From Candidatus Latescibacterota bacterium (lineage in GTDB: Bacteria; Latescibacterota; UBA2968; UBA8231): a stretch of DNA of 64,000 bases. Shown here piece by piece: positions 44,148 through 53,668 of the stretch (its first letter is position 1; each line of letters opens with the position of its first letter). The notes below the pieces were generated by a model. The model worked only from the letters and a program-made list of their open reading frames with translations, was not told where the DNA came from and did no database searches. The position numbers and the translations under genes were made by a program. The stretch is from the NCBI GenBank assembly GCA_022827835.1, contig JAJEIO010000002.1, positions 1 through 64,000 of the forward strand. Reading direction: 5' to 3'.

Positions 44148-47051
44148 TCACTTTAAACCAGCGATGATCGACAAAAAACTCAAGCCCGAGGTCTCGATTT
44201 CTCGGCTCCGGTCAACTACCTCTATCGAGCGGCGGTCGAGGCGGATACCCACCTGAGTGGTTAACTCATAGCCTAAGTACTGGCTCATATTAGTGAGTTG
44301 TAGCGCCAAAACCGAGCCGCGAAAATCTCCGGTGAACAGCCCTGTCGCCAGTTCGTCTTCTCCTTCGAGGTCGAAGAAAGAGCGCTGCTCTAGGCCGAAC
44401 TCGAACTCGGAGGTCTTGAGCACTGGAATGCTACCGACAAAGAAGAAGATGCCGTCCCAAGAGCGCCGCTCGTCGAATGCTCGGCTAAAGGGCACCTCGC
44501 GCAGGAATTCGCTCTTGAGTTTGGGCCTGAAACTCAGCGACCGCCAGTAAAAGATGTATTCTATCTTATTGATCAGCCCGACAAAGCCCGAGGTCCGTCG
44601 CCCGTTGCGTCCCTCAGGGCCTAGCGGGTCAAAGGCCACTCCAGAATCGCCAACCTCGTCTGGTGCGTCGCGCAAAAATTCGCGCTGCTGCCAAGTCTCC
44701 CATTTGAAGCGATGCAGAGTCCGCCACAAACGCGGGCTAGAATACTCCCAGTCGGCATAAAAAGTGTTGATCCAAGTATCCTCCGCAGCCAAGGGATCTA
44801 ATACCGGCACATTGCTGCCTGCCGACTCGGACGCCGCACCGAATGTGCTTCTAGGAATGATCCACTGGACCAAATGGTCGGCGATCGCGTCTTCGGCCTT
44901 CTTAATCATGTCGAAAATCCGCAGACGACCCCACCGCGACTCACTCTGCTCCAAGATGAACATTCCATAGCTAGTCAGGTTGCGGCGGTCGCTCGCCAAG
45001 CGGATTTGCCGCAACTGACCCATCCGTAGCTGGATACCCGGTGCCACCTCAATCCCGCCGAAGACATTGTAACCCCAGTGGTCTCGCTTGTAGGGATAGT
45101 CCGGCTCTTGGTCGTTCTCAAAGCGCTCTACCCACCCATTGTTGTTGAGATCAATGCCGAAGAGAAATTCTGGGCGATCCGCGGCATAGCGCAAAAAAGG
45201 CTCGTCGTAGTCGGGAAAAAAATTCACTCGATCGATGGTGCTATTCTGGTTGAAATCCGATATGAAGTCGCGATTCTCGTCATATCCGGGGAAAACCGCC
45301 GGATCGGCCACGCCGCGGACCTCGATTTCGCTGCGGCGCTCGGTGGGGACATAGCTGCCTTCTCCCACCCGCAGCCAGTCGGGCTGTCGGTCGTTGTCGT
45401 CGTTGTCATCGACAAACTCGTAGTGCAGGTTGACGGCCTCGGGAGCGTAGTCCGATACTCCGTCTCGATTTACGGTCAAGACGCTGGTGCGGTACCCCTC
45501 TTCCATACCAAATCCCTCGCCCCTAAAGCTCCAAGGCCCCTCTTGGAAGGCCAAATTGACCAACCAGCCTACTTCATGACGATCCCCCGCGATGCCGTTG
45601 ATCGCACGGTGGGAATCGCGTCCTATGCTGGGGTACTTTCGGTACTGGGTATTGAGGTTTATTTCTCCGTAAAAATCGAAGCCGTGAAAATCCCGCACCT
45701 CGGCCGTCAGACCGAAGATCTGGTCGGCCGTAGGCAACCCATAGTCGAAGACAACCTCGCGCTGGTTCAGTTGGTTCTTGATATTGCCATCGGCCCGCGC
45801 CACGGGTAAAAATTGAGGCACGTTAAACTCGTCCGTCTGCCTATTGGAACTAACCTCGATGCGGTAGTCATTGGCTAGCACGAGGCGAAAGCGCACGTCT
45901 CGAATGGCGCTAATCGCAGCTTCAGCTTCAGATAAGGTGAGATCTAGGTGCTGCTGGAAGAGCGCACGCAGGGTTCCCTCTTCCCCCGCCGTTTCCCTAG
46001 GGGCCAAGGGATATTGCAAAACGATCTGGTCTGCGCCATCGGCCGTTAGAAACCCCCGGTCTATCTTCCCTCCCGCAATGGTCGGTCTAAAGCCGATACT
46101 GCTGCTGAGGATGACAGTATCCCGCTCCACGTGAACTAGCTGGTCCCCAATCATCTCCTGACGGCTTAGGGTAGTGCGGATCTCGATCTCCTCGCTAACC
46201 AAGACGGCTCCGCCCTCTCCGTCTTCCGGCGAGTCGTCCGAGAGTCGCACCAAGAGCAGATCAACCCGCTGAGCTAGTTGCCCCGCCGTCAGGGCACCCT
46301 TGAACACATTCCCTTGGAAGCTCTCGTTGCTGCCGGTGTTGTTGTGGCTGTTGACGAAGTTCATCCCCAACGTAAAAGAATCAGTCAAGTCGGCTTCGAC
46401 GCGACCCGCGGTGAGGTTGGTAGCGTACTGGAAGCGCGCGGTGCCCCCCGAAAGGAGCGGGAACGAAATTCGCGAAAAAAGCCCCGTGGCGCGAAAGCGG
46501 TCTGCGGCGAAGTCAGCTACTACCCCGTTAAACCCCGCCTTGCGGAAAGTCATCGGCGTTAGGGTAGTCCATATCTCGTCTCCGACCATCACCGAATAGC
46601 GGTACTGGCCCTTGGAGTCCCCGGATATGACCAAGCGGCTAAACCAGTTGTTGTACTGGCCACCTTTCCTGATGGAGGAACTTTCGGCGATCAGTGGTTT
46701 TGTCTGGCGCCAGTCGTACACCAGCCAGCCTCGCGTAATGAGACGCCCGAAGGGATCGTAGAAGAGGTCGCCCTCTGACGCGGGGTTGATGTAGCGCCTG
46801 TGGGCTTGGCGGGCGTAGTTGGTGTACTCCCACTGATTGCGGCCAAATTCGCCAAACAGGGGGGCCGGTATGTACCAGCGCTGCACAGTCGGATCCAGCG
46901 CCTCCATATACGTAGTCACGCCGGGCACGTGGTAAATGACGCGGTCTCCCACCCGATCCCCCAGACGGCCCCCATAGTCGACTTGGGCAGCGGCTCCTCC
47001 CCACAGACCCAACCCGGCTAAGGCAGCCAATGTGATGTAACGCGCACTCAT
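44148..47051 (-). CDS. Large putative outer-membrane protein, paralogue A
   Basis: Exported protein of 967 residues with a signal peptide ending GGAAAQ (about residue 22). It is homologous along its length to the gene just upstream. Shared blocks: RWYIPAPLFGEF and the QWEYTNYARQ segment near the N-terminus, RGWLVYDWRQ, LTPMTFRKAGFNGV, LSDDSPED, VLANDYRIEVSSN, FPGYDENRDFISDFNQN, and FGIDLNNNGWVERFEND (about 634), which looks like a calcium-loop motif. Many alternating amphipathic strands and a hydrophobic C-terminus (SFLSIIAGLK) suggest a beta-barrel. I do not recognise a named family. It starts 2 bp after its paralogue's stop, so both are made together. Confidence 0.8.
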   Translation of the reverse strand: MSARYITLAALAGLGLWGGAAAQVDYGGRLGDRVGDRVIYHVPGVTTYMEALDPTVQRWYIPAPLFGEFGRNQWEYTNYARQAHRRYINPASEGDLFYDPFGRLITRGWLVYDWRQTKPLIAESSSIRKGGQYNNWFSRLVISGDSKGQYRYSVMVGDEIWTTLTPMTFRKAGFNGVVADFAADRFRATGLFSRISFPLLSGGTARFQYATNLTAGRVEADLTDSFTLGMNFVNSHNNTGSNESFQGNVFKGALTAGQLAQRVDLLLVRLSDDSPEDGEGGAVLVSEEIEIRTTLSRQEMIGDQLVHVERDTVILSSSIGFRPTIAGGKIDRGFLTADGADQIVLQYPLAPRETAGEEGTLRALFQQHLDLTLSEAEAAISAIRDVRFRLVLANDYRIEVSSNRQTDEFNVPQFLPVARADGNIKNQLNQREVVFDYGLPTADQIFGLTAEVRDFHGFDFYGEINLNTQYRKYPSIGRDSHRAINGIAGDRHEVGWLVNLAFQEGPWSFRGEGFGMEEGYRTSVLTVNRDGVSDYAPEAVNLHYEFVDDNDDNDRQPDWLRVGEGSYVPTERRSEIEVRGVADPAVFPGYDENRDFISDFNQNSTIDRVNFFPDYDEPFLRYAADRPEFLFGIDLNNNGWVERFENDQEPDYPYKRDHWGYNVFGGIEVAPGIQLRMGQLRQIRLASDRRNLTSYGMFILEQSESRWGRLRIFDMIKKAEDAIADHLVQWIIPRSTFGAASESAGSNVPVLDPLAAEDTWINTFYADWEYSSPRLWRTLHRFKWETWQQREFLRDAPDEVGDSGVAFDPLGPEGRNGRRTSGFVGLINKIEYIFYWRSLSFRPKLKSEFLREVPFSRAFDERRSWDGIFFFVGSIPVLKTSEFEFGLEQRSFFDLEGEDELATGLFTGDFRGSVLALQLTNMSQYLGYELTTQVGIRLDRRSIEVVDRSREIETSGLSFLSIIAGLK

Positions 47052-47053
47052 CC

Positions 47054-49837
47054 TTACAGTCCGGCGTAGATGGTGATGAAGCTAGTGGTCTCGGTCCGGC
47101 CTTTGGTGAGCTTGCCAAAGACCCGGGGCTCTACCTCCTGTACCAACTCGGTGAAGGTGCGACCGATACGCAGACCGAGTTGCATCGTCAGCTTGTAGCC
47201 CAAATAGTTTGAGTTGTTGGTTAGCTGCACCGCAAAAACCGCAGATCGCAGATCGCCGGTCTCTTCGGCGATGCCCTGCTCGACCATGTCCTCCTCCTGC
47301 TGTACCAGTTCGTTGAACTGGGCCAACTCCACCCCGAAGTCAATTACGCTGCTGTTGAGTAGGGGCACTTGGGCCAAAAGCGAGGCAATCCCAGTCCATT
47401 GCTTTAGGTCTTCTTCCGTCTGCACAAAGGCGTCTTGACGGAAGTACTCACTTTTGAGCCTAGGTTGTAGGAGGAAGCGGCCTAGGTGCAGCTTGTACTC
47501 GAATTTGTTGATCAGGCCCAAGAAGGAGGGCGAACCAGCCAATATCCGGCCATCGATGTCGCGAGCCTCCTCTTGGGCTTGGCTGTAGCGCTCGTATTTG
47601 AGTTTGTTGACGATCTCGAAATTGGCAATGGCGGTGTAATCTACCCCTAGCCACGCGGTGTTGATATAGGTATCGGGGAAGAACAGCATATCCGCTACCA
47701 GCGGCGGCGTGGGCGCGTCGAGGAAGGGTAGCGGTGCCCGCCGGTCATCGGGAATGGTGTCCGCGACCCGCTTGAGCATATCGAAGACCCGCACCCGTCC
47801 CAAACCAGGGTAGTCCTTGTCGAGGGTGAACATGGCATACGAGGTTTGGTTGTCCCGATCATCCGAGAGCATGCGCTCGTCGAGCCGCCCTACCAGCAAG
47901 CGCGCCTCGGGTAAGAGGTGAACGCCAAAAAAGACGTTGTATCCGCGCCGGTCGGGCTTGTAGGGATAGTCGGCCAACTCGTCGTCCTCAAAGCGGTCGA
48001 TCCAGCCGTTGTTGTTGAGGTCAATGCCAAAGAGCAGTTCGGGCCGATCGACGTGATAGCGCAAAAACGGCTCTTCGTAGTCGGGAATGGAGTTGGGTAC
48101 CGAGCGGTTGTCGTTCTGGTTGAAGTCCGAAATGAAGTCGAGGTTCTCGTCCCAGCCGGGAAACACCTCCCGGTCATTGGCCTGCGAGCCTACCCGGGCC
48201 CAATCGGGCCGGCGGTCTTGGTCGTCGTTGTCGGCGACAAATTCGTAAACCGAGCGTACGGGATCGTCATAGTACACGTCCCCTTGGGGCAGGGAGACAA
48301 AAGCCGAGGTCGAATAGTCGGCATCCACCGAATAGGCTTCGCCGTAAGTAAAAAACGGGTAGGCCTCTTTGGACAGATTGAAGATGGTGGCCTGACCGCT
48401 CTCCGCAGAGATCTCGTGCCCTTCGTTGGCGTTGAACAGGGCGGCATTCGGGTACTGGAAATAGCGCAGGTTGTTGTTCCACTCGCCGTAGAAATCAAAA
48501 CCCCACACGTTCTTGCCTTCAATAGTGAATCCGGCGACCATGTTGGCCGAGGGCAAGCCGTAGTTGAAAAGAACCCGCTGGGCGTTGGATATGTCTTTTA
48601 TATTGCCGGAGGCCCGCCTTATGCCGATGAGAACCGGCTCGGCTTCTTCAATGACCTGATTGGTCAGCGGCGGCGGCGGCACCGGGCGCGTACCCGTCTG
48701 CAGATTGGACCACATTTCGACCTTGAAGTCATTGGCTAGCACATAGTCGAACTCCACTTCGACTATAGAAGTTAGATCCGGCCCCACATACGCCGGGTCC
48801 GTGAAGTCGTAATTGAGGATGATTCGCTCGGTGCCGTCGGCGGCCACAAAACCAGTGCGCGGAAAACCGCCGAATACGGTTGGCCACTCCGCTCCCTCGC
48901 GCACCACCTCGTCCAACGTCAAGACCGTCTCTAGACCCGTTTCAAAATCGCGGCTCTTGATGCGTATATCGTGGCTGAAGAGAGCCGCGCCGCCCTCCTC
49001 GTCCTCGGGGCTGTCGTCGCTGAGGACGATAGCTATGGCCGTAACCGGCGTACTGGTCTGGCCCGAGGTGAGGTTGCCCGCGAGGAGATTGCCTTCAAAC
49101 ATGTCCAAGGCAGTATTGGCGTTGTGGGCGTTGACCAGGGTCCCGCCCACTGTAATAAAGTCGCCCACTTGAGCGAGGGCTCGGCCACCGAGCAGGGAGG
49201 TCGAATTAGATTGCCGTCTAGGATTGATGGTCACGCCTACGGCCGGATCATTGATCCGCGAGGCCAGTACGGTGGCAGCGTATTTGTCCGCGGCGAAGTC
49301 GATCTGGACTCCGTTGAAATTCGGCTTGGAAAAAGTCATCGGCGTGAGGGTGGTGCGGATCGCATTGCCCACGGTAATGGCGTAAGAGTACTGGCCCCTG
49401 GAATCGCCGCTTACGGTCACCGAACTGAAGAACTGCTCGAATTGGCGTCCTTTAAAGATACCGCTACCCAACTCTTGGGGCTGGTCTTGGCGCCAGTCGT
49501 ACACCAGCCAGCCGCGGTTGATATAGTTGCCAAAAAAATCGTAGAAGTAGTCGCCCTCTAAGTTGGTGTTGATATAGCGCTGGTACTGGTCGCGGGCGTA
49601 GTTGGAGTACTCCCATTGGCGCCACCTGAACTCGTAGTAGAGTTCTTGGGGCACGTACCATCTCTGTACGGCGGGATCTAGGGCACCAAAGAGTACGCCT
49701 GGGCCCCGGGGCTCAAAACTGACTTCGCCGCCGCGCTGGATCCCTAGGCGGGTGCCGTAGTTTTGGGCGTGGAGCACGGTTTGGAACGCGACCAACAGCG
49801 CCAGCCCAATCGTTAAATTCACTCCGCGGACATTCAA
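47054..49837 (-). CDS. Large putative outer-membrane protein, paralogue B
   Basis: Exported protein of 927 residues, homologous to the following gene. Start is TTG, supported by GGAGG eight bases upstream and a signal peptide directly after it (LTIGLALLVAFQTVLHAQ). Conserved blocks match paralogue A in order: RWYVPQELYYEF, then the QWEYSNYARD segment, RGWLVYDWRQ, LTPMTFSKPNFNGV, FPGWDENLDFISDFNQN, FGIDLNNNGWIDRFEDD (about 606) and a C-terminal SFITIYAGL. DNDDQDRRPDWAR is a further acidic loop found in both. Size and strand pattern suggest an outer-membrane barrel with large loops, possibly a channel or an assembly partner for the surface proteins around it. No close named family is recognised; function unknown. 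Confidence 0.8.
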   Translation of the reverse strand: MNVRGVNLTIGLALLVAFQTVLHAQNYGTRLGIQRGGEVSFEPRGPGVLFGALDPAVQRWYVPQELYYEFRWRQWEYSNYARDQYQRYINTNLEGDYFYDFFGNYINRGWLVYDWRQDQPQELGSGIFKGRQFEQFFSSVTVSGDSRGQYSYAITVGNAIRTTLTPMTFSKPNFNGVQIDFAADKYAATVLASRINDPAVGVTINPRRQSNSTSLLGGRALAQVGDFITVGGTLVNAHNANTALDMFEGNLLAGNLTSGQTSTPVTAIAIVLSDDSPEDEEGGAALFSHDIRIKSRDFETGLETVLTLDEVVREGAEWPTVFGGFPRTGFVAADGTERIILNYDFTDPAYVGPDLTSIVEVEFDYVLANDFKVEMWSNLQTGTRPVPPPPLTNQVIEEAEPVLIGIRRASGNIKDISNAQRVLFNYGLPSANMVAGFTIEGKNVWGFDFYGEWNNNLRYFQYPNAALFNANEGHEISAESGQATIFNLSKEAYPFFTYGEAYSVDADYSTSAFVSLPQGDVYYDDPVRSVYEFVADNDDQDRRPDWARVGSQANDREVFPGWDENLDFISDFNQNDNRSVPNSIPDYEEPFLRYHVDRPELLFGIDLNNNGWIDRFEDDELADYPYKPDRRGYNVFFGVHLLPEARLLVGRLDERMLSDDRDNQTSYAMFTLDKDYPGLGRVRVFDMLKRVADTIPDDRRAPLPFLDAPTPPLVADMLFFPDTYINTAWLGVDYTAIANFEIVNKLKYERYSQAQEEARDIDGRILAGSPSFLGLINKFEYKLHLGRFLLQPRLKSEYFRQDAFVQTEEDLKQWTGIASLLAQVPLLNSSVIDFGVELAQFNELVQQEEDMVEQGIAEETGDLRSAVFAVQLTNNSNYLGYKLTMQLGLRIGRTFTELVQEVEPRVFGKLTKGRTETTSFITIYAGL

Positions 49838-49899
49838 TGCCGCACCCTCCCAATTCTACATGGTAAAATTCATCGCAAGGGTATCCCCCTCGCCCAATA

Positions 49900-52182
49900 T
49901 CAATACGCTACCCCGACAACTCCCACCCGCTTCTCCTCTCCGGTCCCCGCATCCAAAGCAACGGAAAAAATATAGTGGCCTGGAGGGACCGCATTGTCCT
50001 CATCGTCGCGCCCGTCCCAAAAACGGGGGAATCGACCGCTTATATCCAAGCCTTCGTAGAGGTTGCGGATCAACCGGCCACTCAAATCGTAGATCCCAAG
50101 CCGCACTCGAGTCGGGTGGGCGATGTTGGTTATATCATAGGTAATGGCCGCCCGCTCGTTGACTCCGTCGCCATTCGGGGTAAAAACGCTGGGCACGGCC
50201 GCTACATTCACTAGCAACTCGTCGGTGATCGGCACGTTGACAAAGAGGTTTTCTGGATCGAGAGTGCCCACGGCTCTGCGGTCGGGATCATCCATGCCCT
50301 CCCGACTCAAATCCGCGGCATTACCGGCCAACACCACTTGCCCCAACACCTCGTTGTCGGCGTTGAGTGCCCGGCCGGCAAAGCGAGTTCCTAGGCGCAG
50401 GACCGTATTCTCAAATTCTAAGGTCAAGAGCACCCCATCCTCCTCAATCCGCGGGAAGGCCATGACCAAGGCGTCGTCGCGCACAGCCACCACGCTAAAG
50501 CCATTCTGCTCGACTGGGAGATCCGCGAGGGACAAGCCGGAAAAATCCGCTGTCTCTGCCGTGCCGTCGGGTCGGCGTATTTCCACTTGGCCAATCGCTT
50601 CGGTGCGCAGCGGTGTGCTGATTTCAAAGCGGTCAAAGCCCGCATTCTGGGGCTTGGATTTGACCAGTACGCCATACGTAAAGCGAGTGGCTTGGCCTAA
50701 AATAGCGGTGCGGGGCAGGATCTCGCCGATCAGGGAGTCGGCGAAAACGGGCTGGAAAACATCCCAAGCCATCCCGCCGATGCCAGTAGCCGCATCGACA
50801 TCGGCGTTGAAGAATTCGATCATAACTTGAAAATAGCGCCGCGGACTAGGCGATACGATCAGCGTCCCCGCTCCTTGCACCTGAAGCTGGTCTGAGGCGA
50901 CAATGCCCTCGGGCGAATAGGGGGGAGACCAAGGGCTCCAATTGGCGAGGTCTTCGCGAATCACCGATTTTTGGTTGCTCGCTAACTTGTTGTAGTCCGC
51001 TTGGCCAAGAGTGATCTGGGCTCGCTGTTCAAAAGGCAACTGGCCAAAGGTCAAAAGCGCCTCGCGCCCGTCCATCTCTTCGTTGTCGAGGACGTTGGCG
51101 ACCAAGTTCTCGAGTTCGCTGTCTTCTACATCTTCGGCCCTCTTCCAAGGCGCGTCGATGGGGATATCGAAAACAGTATCGCCCCGCTGCTCAACTCGGC
51201 CAGAGGACTGCTTGCCGATTCGGGTAAACTCGACCGGTTGGGGATCGTCCCCACTGCGGGAGCGGACCTGCACCCTAGAGCGAGTTGGGTCGCCCACTTG
51301 CTCTGCAACCCAGCGCAAACGGCCCAAGAGCGCTTGGTCGCCAAAGTCGAATACATTGGAAATGTACACGGCCTGCGGCACAAACCCCTCGCTGAACACT
51401 TGAAACTCAGCGATCTCAAAGTCTGCGGCCGTCAGGGATTTGAGCCGCAAAAAGCGCACGAAGCGGGTGGGAATTCGCACATCTACCACCGCTTCTTGGT
51501 TCTGCCCCTCAAAGGCGACCGTTTCCCAGATCAGACTGCCCTCGCGGCGCGATTCGGGTTGGCCGTCATTGACGAAAATTTCATAGCCCTTCAAAAAGTC
51601 GTCTTGGGACTGGAAATCAGGGGCTGGAAAGGCCGGATCGGCGTTGCGCGGAAAAAACTTGAACCGATTGACGCCAAAGATGGCCCCTAAATCGAATTCA
51701 ATGAGTAGGCCAAAGGCCCCGGTGCCCCCCGTGCCCGAGGATTTCAGCACTAAAGCGGTGTTGCCGTCGTCGTCGAACATCTGGGGAAAGTCGGCTTCGA
51801 GAAAGCGGAAGGAGGGGATGGGCGTGATGACGCTGCCACCGCGCTCCTTGGAGTTGACGCCGATCAATATGTTGTCCGTCGTATCAGCCTGCTGCGGAAA
51901 GATCCAATACTCCCGCTCAAAGGGAGCAAAGTCGATGACGCCGCCGGGCGCATTGGACTGATCGACTGTCGCCGCGTCGAGAATTACTAGGGCCGGAACC
52001 TCCCCACCACCACTCTCCCAAGATAATCCGCCTTCTCCCCCTAGTTGGACGACTTCCATTTGGGCACCAACTGGTGACTGGGCACTCAACGCTCCGAGAG
52101 CTGAAAACAGGATAAGCACCCTAAGCGCGATCCGCCGCCTGTAGTCCTTTCGACCTGCCATGAATTGTAGCATGGTTGGCAT
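49900..52182 (-). CDS. Discoidin-like surface protein with TPNGDG/FlgD-like C-terminal domain
   Basis: Exported protein of about 760 residues; signal peptide RIALRVLILFSALGALSA near residues 13-30. The start is uncertain: ATG 52182, 52173 and 52161 are in frame and none has a good ribosome-binding site. After an N-terminal discoidin-like segment (LLIEFDLGAIFGVNRFKFF, LKGYEIFVNDG) come repeated beta-sandwich regions with an acidic helical insert (WKRAEDVEDSELENL). The C-terminal module has FTPNGDGVNE (about 668-677), VRLGIYDLSGRLIRNL and PPGHYIFSVAL, and ends in VGVVGVAY. It lies 62 bp upstream of the paired outer-membrane genes on the same strand and may be their co-transcribed partner. Relative of the genes at 41.1, 56.9 and 63.3 kb. 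Confidence 0.82.
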   Translation of the reverse strand: MPTMLQFMAGRKDYRRRIALRVLILFSALGALSAQSPVGAQMEVVQLGGEGGLSWESGGGEVPALVILDAATVDQSNAPGGVIDFAPFEREYWIFPQQADTTDNILIGVNSKERGGSVITPIPSFRFLEADFPQMFDDDGNTALVLKSSGTGGTGAFGLLIEFDLGAIFGVNRFKFFPRNADPAFPAPDFQSQDDFLKGYEIFVNDGQPESRREGSLIWETVAFEGQNQEAVVDVRIPTRFVRFLRLKSLTAADFEIAEFQVFSEGFVPQAVYISNVFDFGDQALLGRLRWVAEQVGDPTRSRVQVRSRSGDDPQPVEFTRIGKQSSGRVEQRGDTVFDIPIDAPWKRAEDVEDSELENLVANVLDNEEMDGREALLTFGQLPFEQRAQITLGQADYNKLASNQKSVIREDLANWSPWSPPYSPEGIVASDQLQVQGAGTLIVSPSPRRYFQVMIEFFNADVDAATGIGGMAWDVFQPVFADSLIGEILPRTAILGQATRFTYGVLVKSKPQNAGFDRFEISTPLRTEAIGQVEIRRPDGTAETADFSGLSLADLPVEQNGFSVVAVRDDALVMAFPRIEEDGVLLTLEFENTVLRLGTRFAGRALNADNEVLGQVVLAGNAADLSREGMDDPDRRAVGTLDPENLFVNVPITDELLVNVAAVPSVFTPNGDGVNERAAITYDITNIAHPTRVRLGIYDLSGRLIRNLYEGLDISGRFPRFWDGRDDEDNAVPPGHYIFSVALDAGTGEEKRVGVVGVAY

Positions 52183-52272
52183 ATTTGTCTGACTCGGATT
52201 CTCTGAGCTAAGGCAACTAACTGTATGAAATACGAAAGGATACAGCAACCAAAATCCGGCAGCGTATAGCAG

Positions 52273-53619
52273 CTACGGTTGGTTGGCTTCAATCTGGATC
52301 TCGCCCGTAAACCCACCGGCGCTCAAACGCTCCGCCAGGGCCTGAGCCGCGCTACTCGGCAGGTTTCTATTGGCCCGAATCGCCAGCCGACCGCCTACTC
52401 TTTCGAGCGTTGCCAAGCCCGCTATACTCTGCAATTTCTCGTTAAATTGGATGAATAAATGGCCTTCAATAGTCCTGAGTTCTCGCAGCCCAATCAGATC
52501 CGTCAGGGCACTGTTGCCGAAGATGGATAGCACCCCCCTTATTCGGCTTAGGCGGTGCAGCCCTTCCAAACTGAGCAGTGCGCCATTATCGACGACCAGC
52601 AAATCCCCACCGACGTAGTCTAGGCGGTGCAGCCCCGCCAAACTTTGCAGCTCACTATTGCCGATGATCAAGAGAAGTCCCTCAATGCGGGCCAAGCGGG
52701 CCAAGCCCTCGAGATCGGGCAGGACGCTATTGGCCTGAATCAGCAAATCGCCGCCGATGCTCTCGCACCCGGCCAAACCCGCCAACGATACCAGCGCATC
52801 GTTTTGCTCGACTCTCAGACTGCCCCCGATCTGACTCAGGTTGCCCAAGCCCGTCAAGCGCTCCAGACGGGCGTTGCCGATGACCAATACATTCCCAGCA
52901 ACGCGCTCGAGTTGTTCTAGGCCGGCTAGCTCAACCAAGGCTCTATTTCTCTTGATCCGCAAAAAGTCGCCCACATCCTCCAGCCGCCGCAGTCCCCCCA
53001 ACGCTTGCAACGCCCGATTGCGCTCTATGGCCAGCCCGCCCTTTAGGCGCTTGATTCCCTCCAACCCCACCAGACTTTCTAGCGATCCATTGCCGACGAC
53101 GAGGACCTGTCCCTCTATCGCCTCCAATCGCTCCAGCCCCTCAATGCGGGCGAGGCGGCGGTTGAATTGAATCCTGAGCGACCCACCCACGCGACTAATC
53201 CGACGCAATCCCTTCAGATCGACCAAGGCATCGTTGCGCTCAATGATTAAGCTACTCCCCAATTCCTCTATAGACCGCAATCCCTCCAGATCCACGAGTT
53301 GGGGATTGCGCCGGATTCGCAGACTGCCCCCAATCCGCTTTACGTGGTGCAAGCCCGCCAAACTTTGCAACGAATCACAATGCTCAATGCTCAGATCGCC
53401 TCCTATATATTCGAGCCCCTCCAACCCATGCAGCGTTTCCAGTTGGTCGCTCTGCACGAGCAAATGCCCTGCAACAGACCGGCCTGTCAAAGTGCGGAGA
53501 TCGGCTGCCGAATTGATGACAAACCCCTCTGCTGGTCTGTTCGACTCAGCCGCTTGTGCTGGACCAACACTCCAACACAACATCCCAATCAGCAGTGCAA
53601 CCAAGGCTCTGTGATCCAT
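52273..53619 (-). CDS. L-domain-like protein of fifteen 24-residue repeats
   Basis: Exported protein of 448 residues; signal peptide about 1-25 (LVALLIGMLCWSVGPAQA). GAGGA seven bases before ATG 53619 supports this start over one 33 bases upstream. From LETLHGLEGLEYIGGDL onward I count fifteen consecutive repeats of exactly 24 residues with consensus LxxLxGLxxLxxIGGxLxIxxNxx, without a single indel, then a short cap ending IEANQP. Such a regular array predicts a right-handed beta-solenoid or LRR-like rod. It is longer and more regular than its relative at 38.4 kb. Likely a surface or periplasmic binding or scaffold protein. Its stop is 90 bp before the discoidin-like gene on the same strand. 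Confidence 0.85.
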   Translation of the reverse strand: MDHRALVALLIGMLCWSVGPAQAAESNRPAEGFVINSAADLRTLTGRSVAGHLLVQSDQLETLHGLEGLEYIGGDLSIEHCDSLQSLAGLHHVKRIGGSLRIRRNPQLVDLEGLRSIEELGSSLIIERNDALVDLKGLRRISRVGGSLRIQFNRRLARIEGLERLEAIEGQVLVVGNGSLESLVGLEGIKRLKGGLAIERNRALQALGGLRRLEDVGDFLRIKRNRALVELAGLEQLERVAGNVLVIGNARLERLTGLGNLSQIGGSLRVEQNDALVSLAGLAGCESIGGDLLIQANSVLPDLEGLARLARIEGLLLIIGNSELQSLAGLHRLDYVGGDLLVVDNGALLSLEGLHRLSRIRGVLSIFGNSALTDLIGLRELRTIEGHLFIQFNEKLQSIAGLATLERVGGRLAIRANRNLPSSAAQALAERLSAGGFTGEIQIEANQP

Positions 53620-53668
53620 TGTGGGTCCTCGGGCTAAAATTCCCCTAGCCAACGCAAAGAACGCACCG

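Noticed and set aside
52273-53619. Regular repeats of about 72 bp could be mistaken for a CRISPR-like or tandem DNA repeat.
   Set aside because: They are coding repeats: the DNA units are diverged and the 24-residue protein consensus explains the periodicity.
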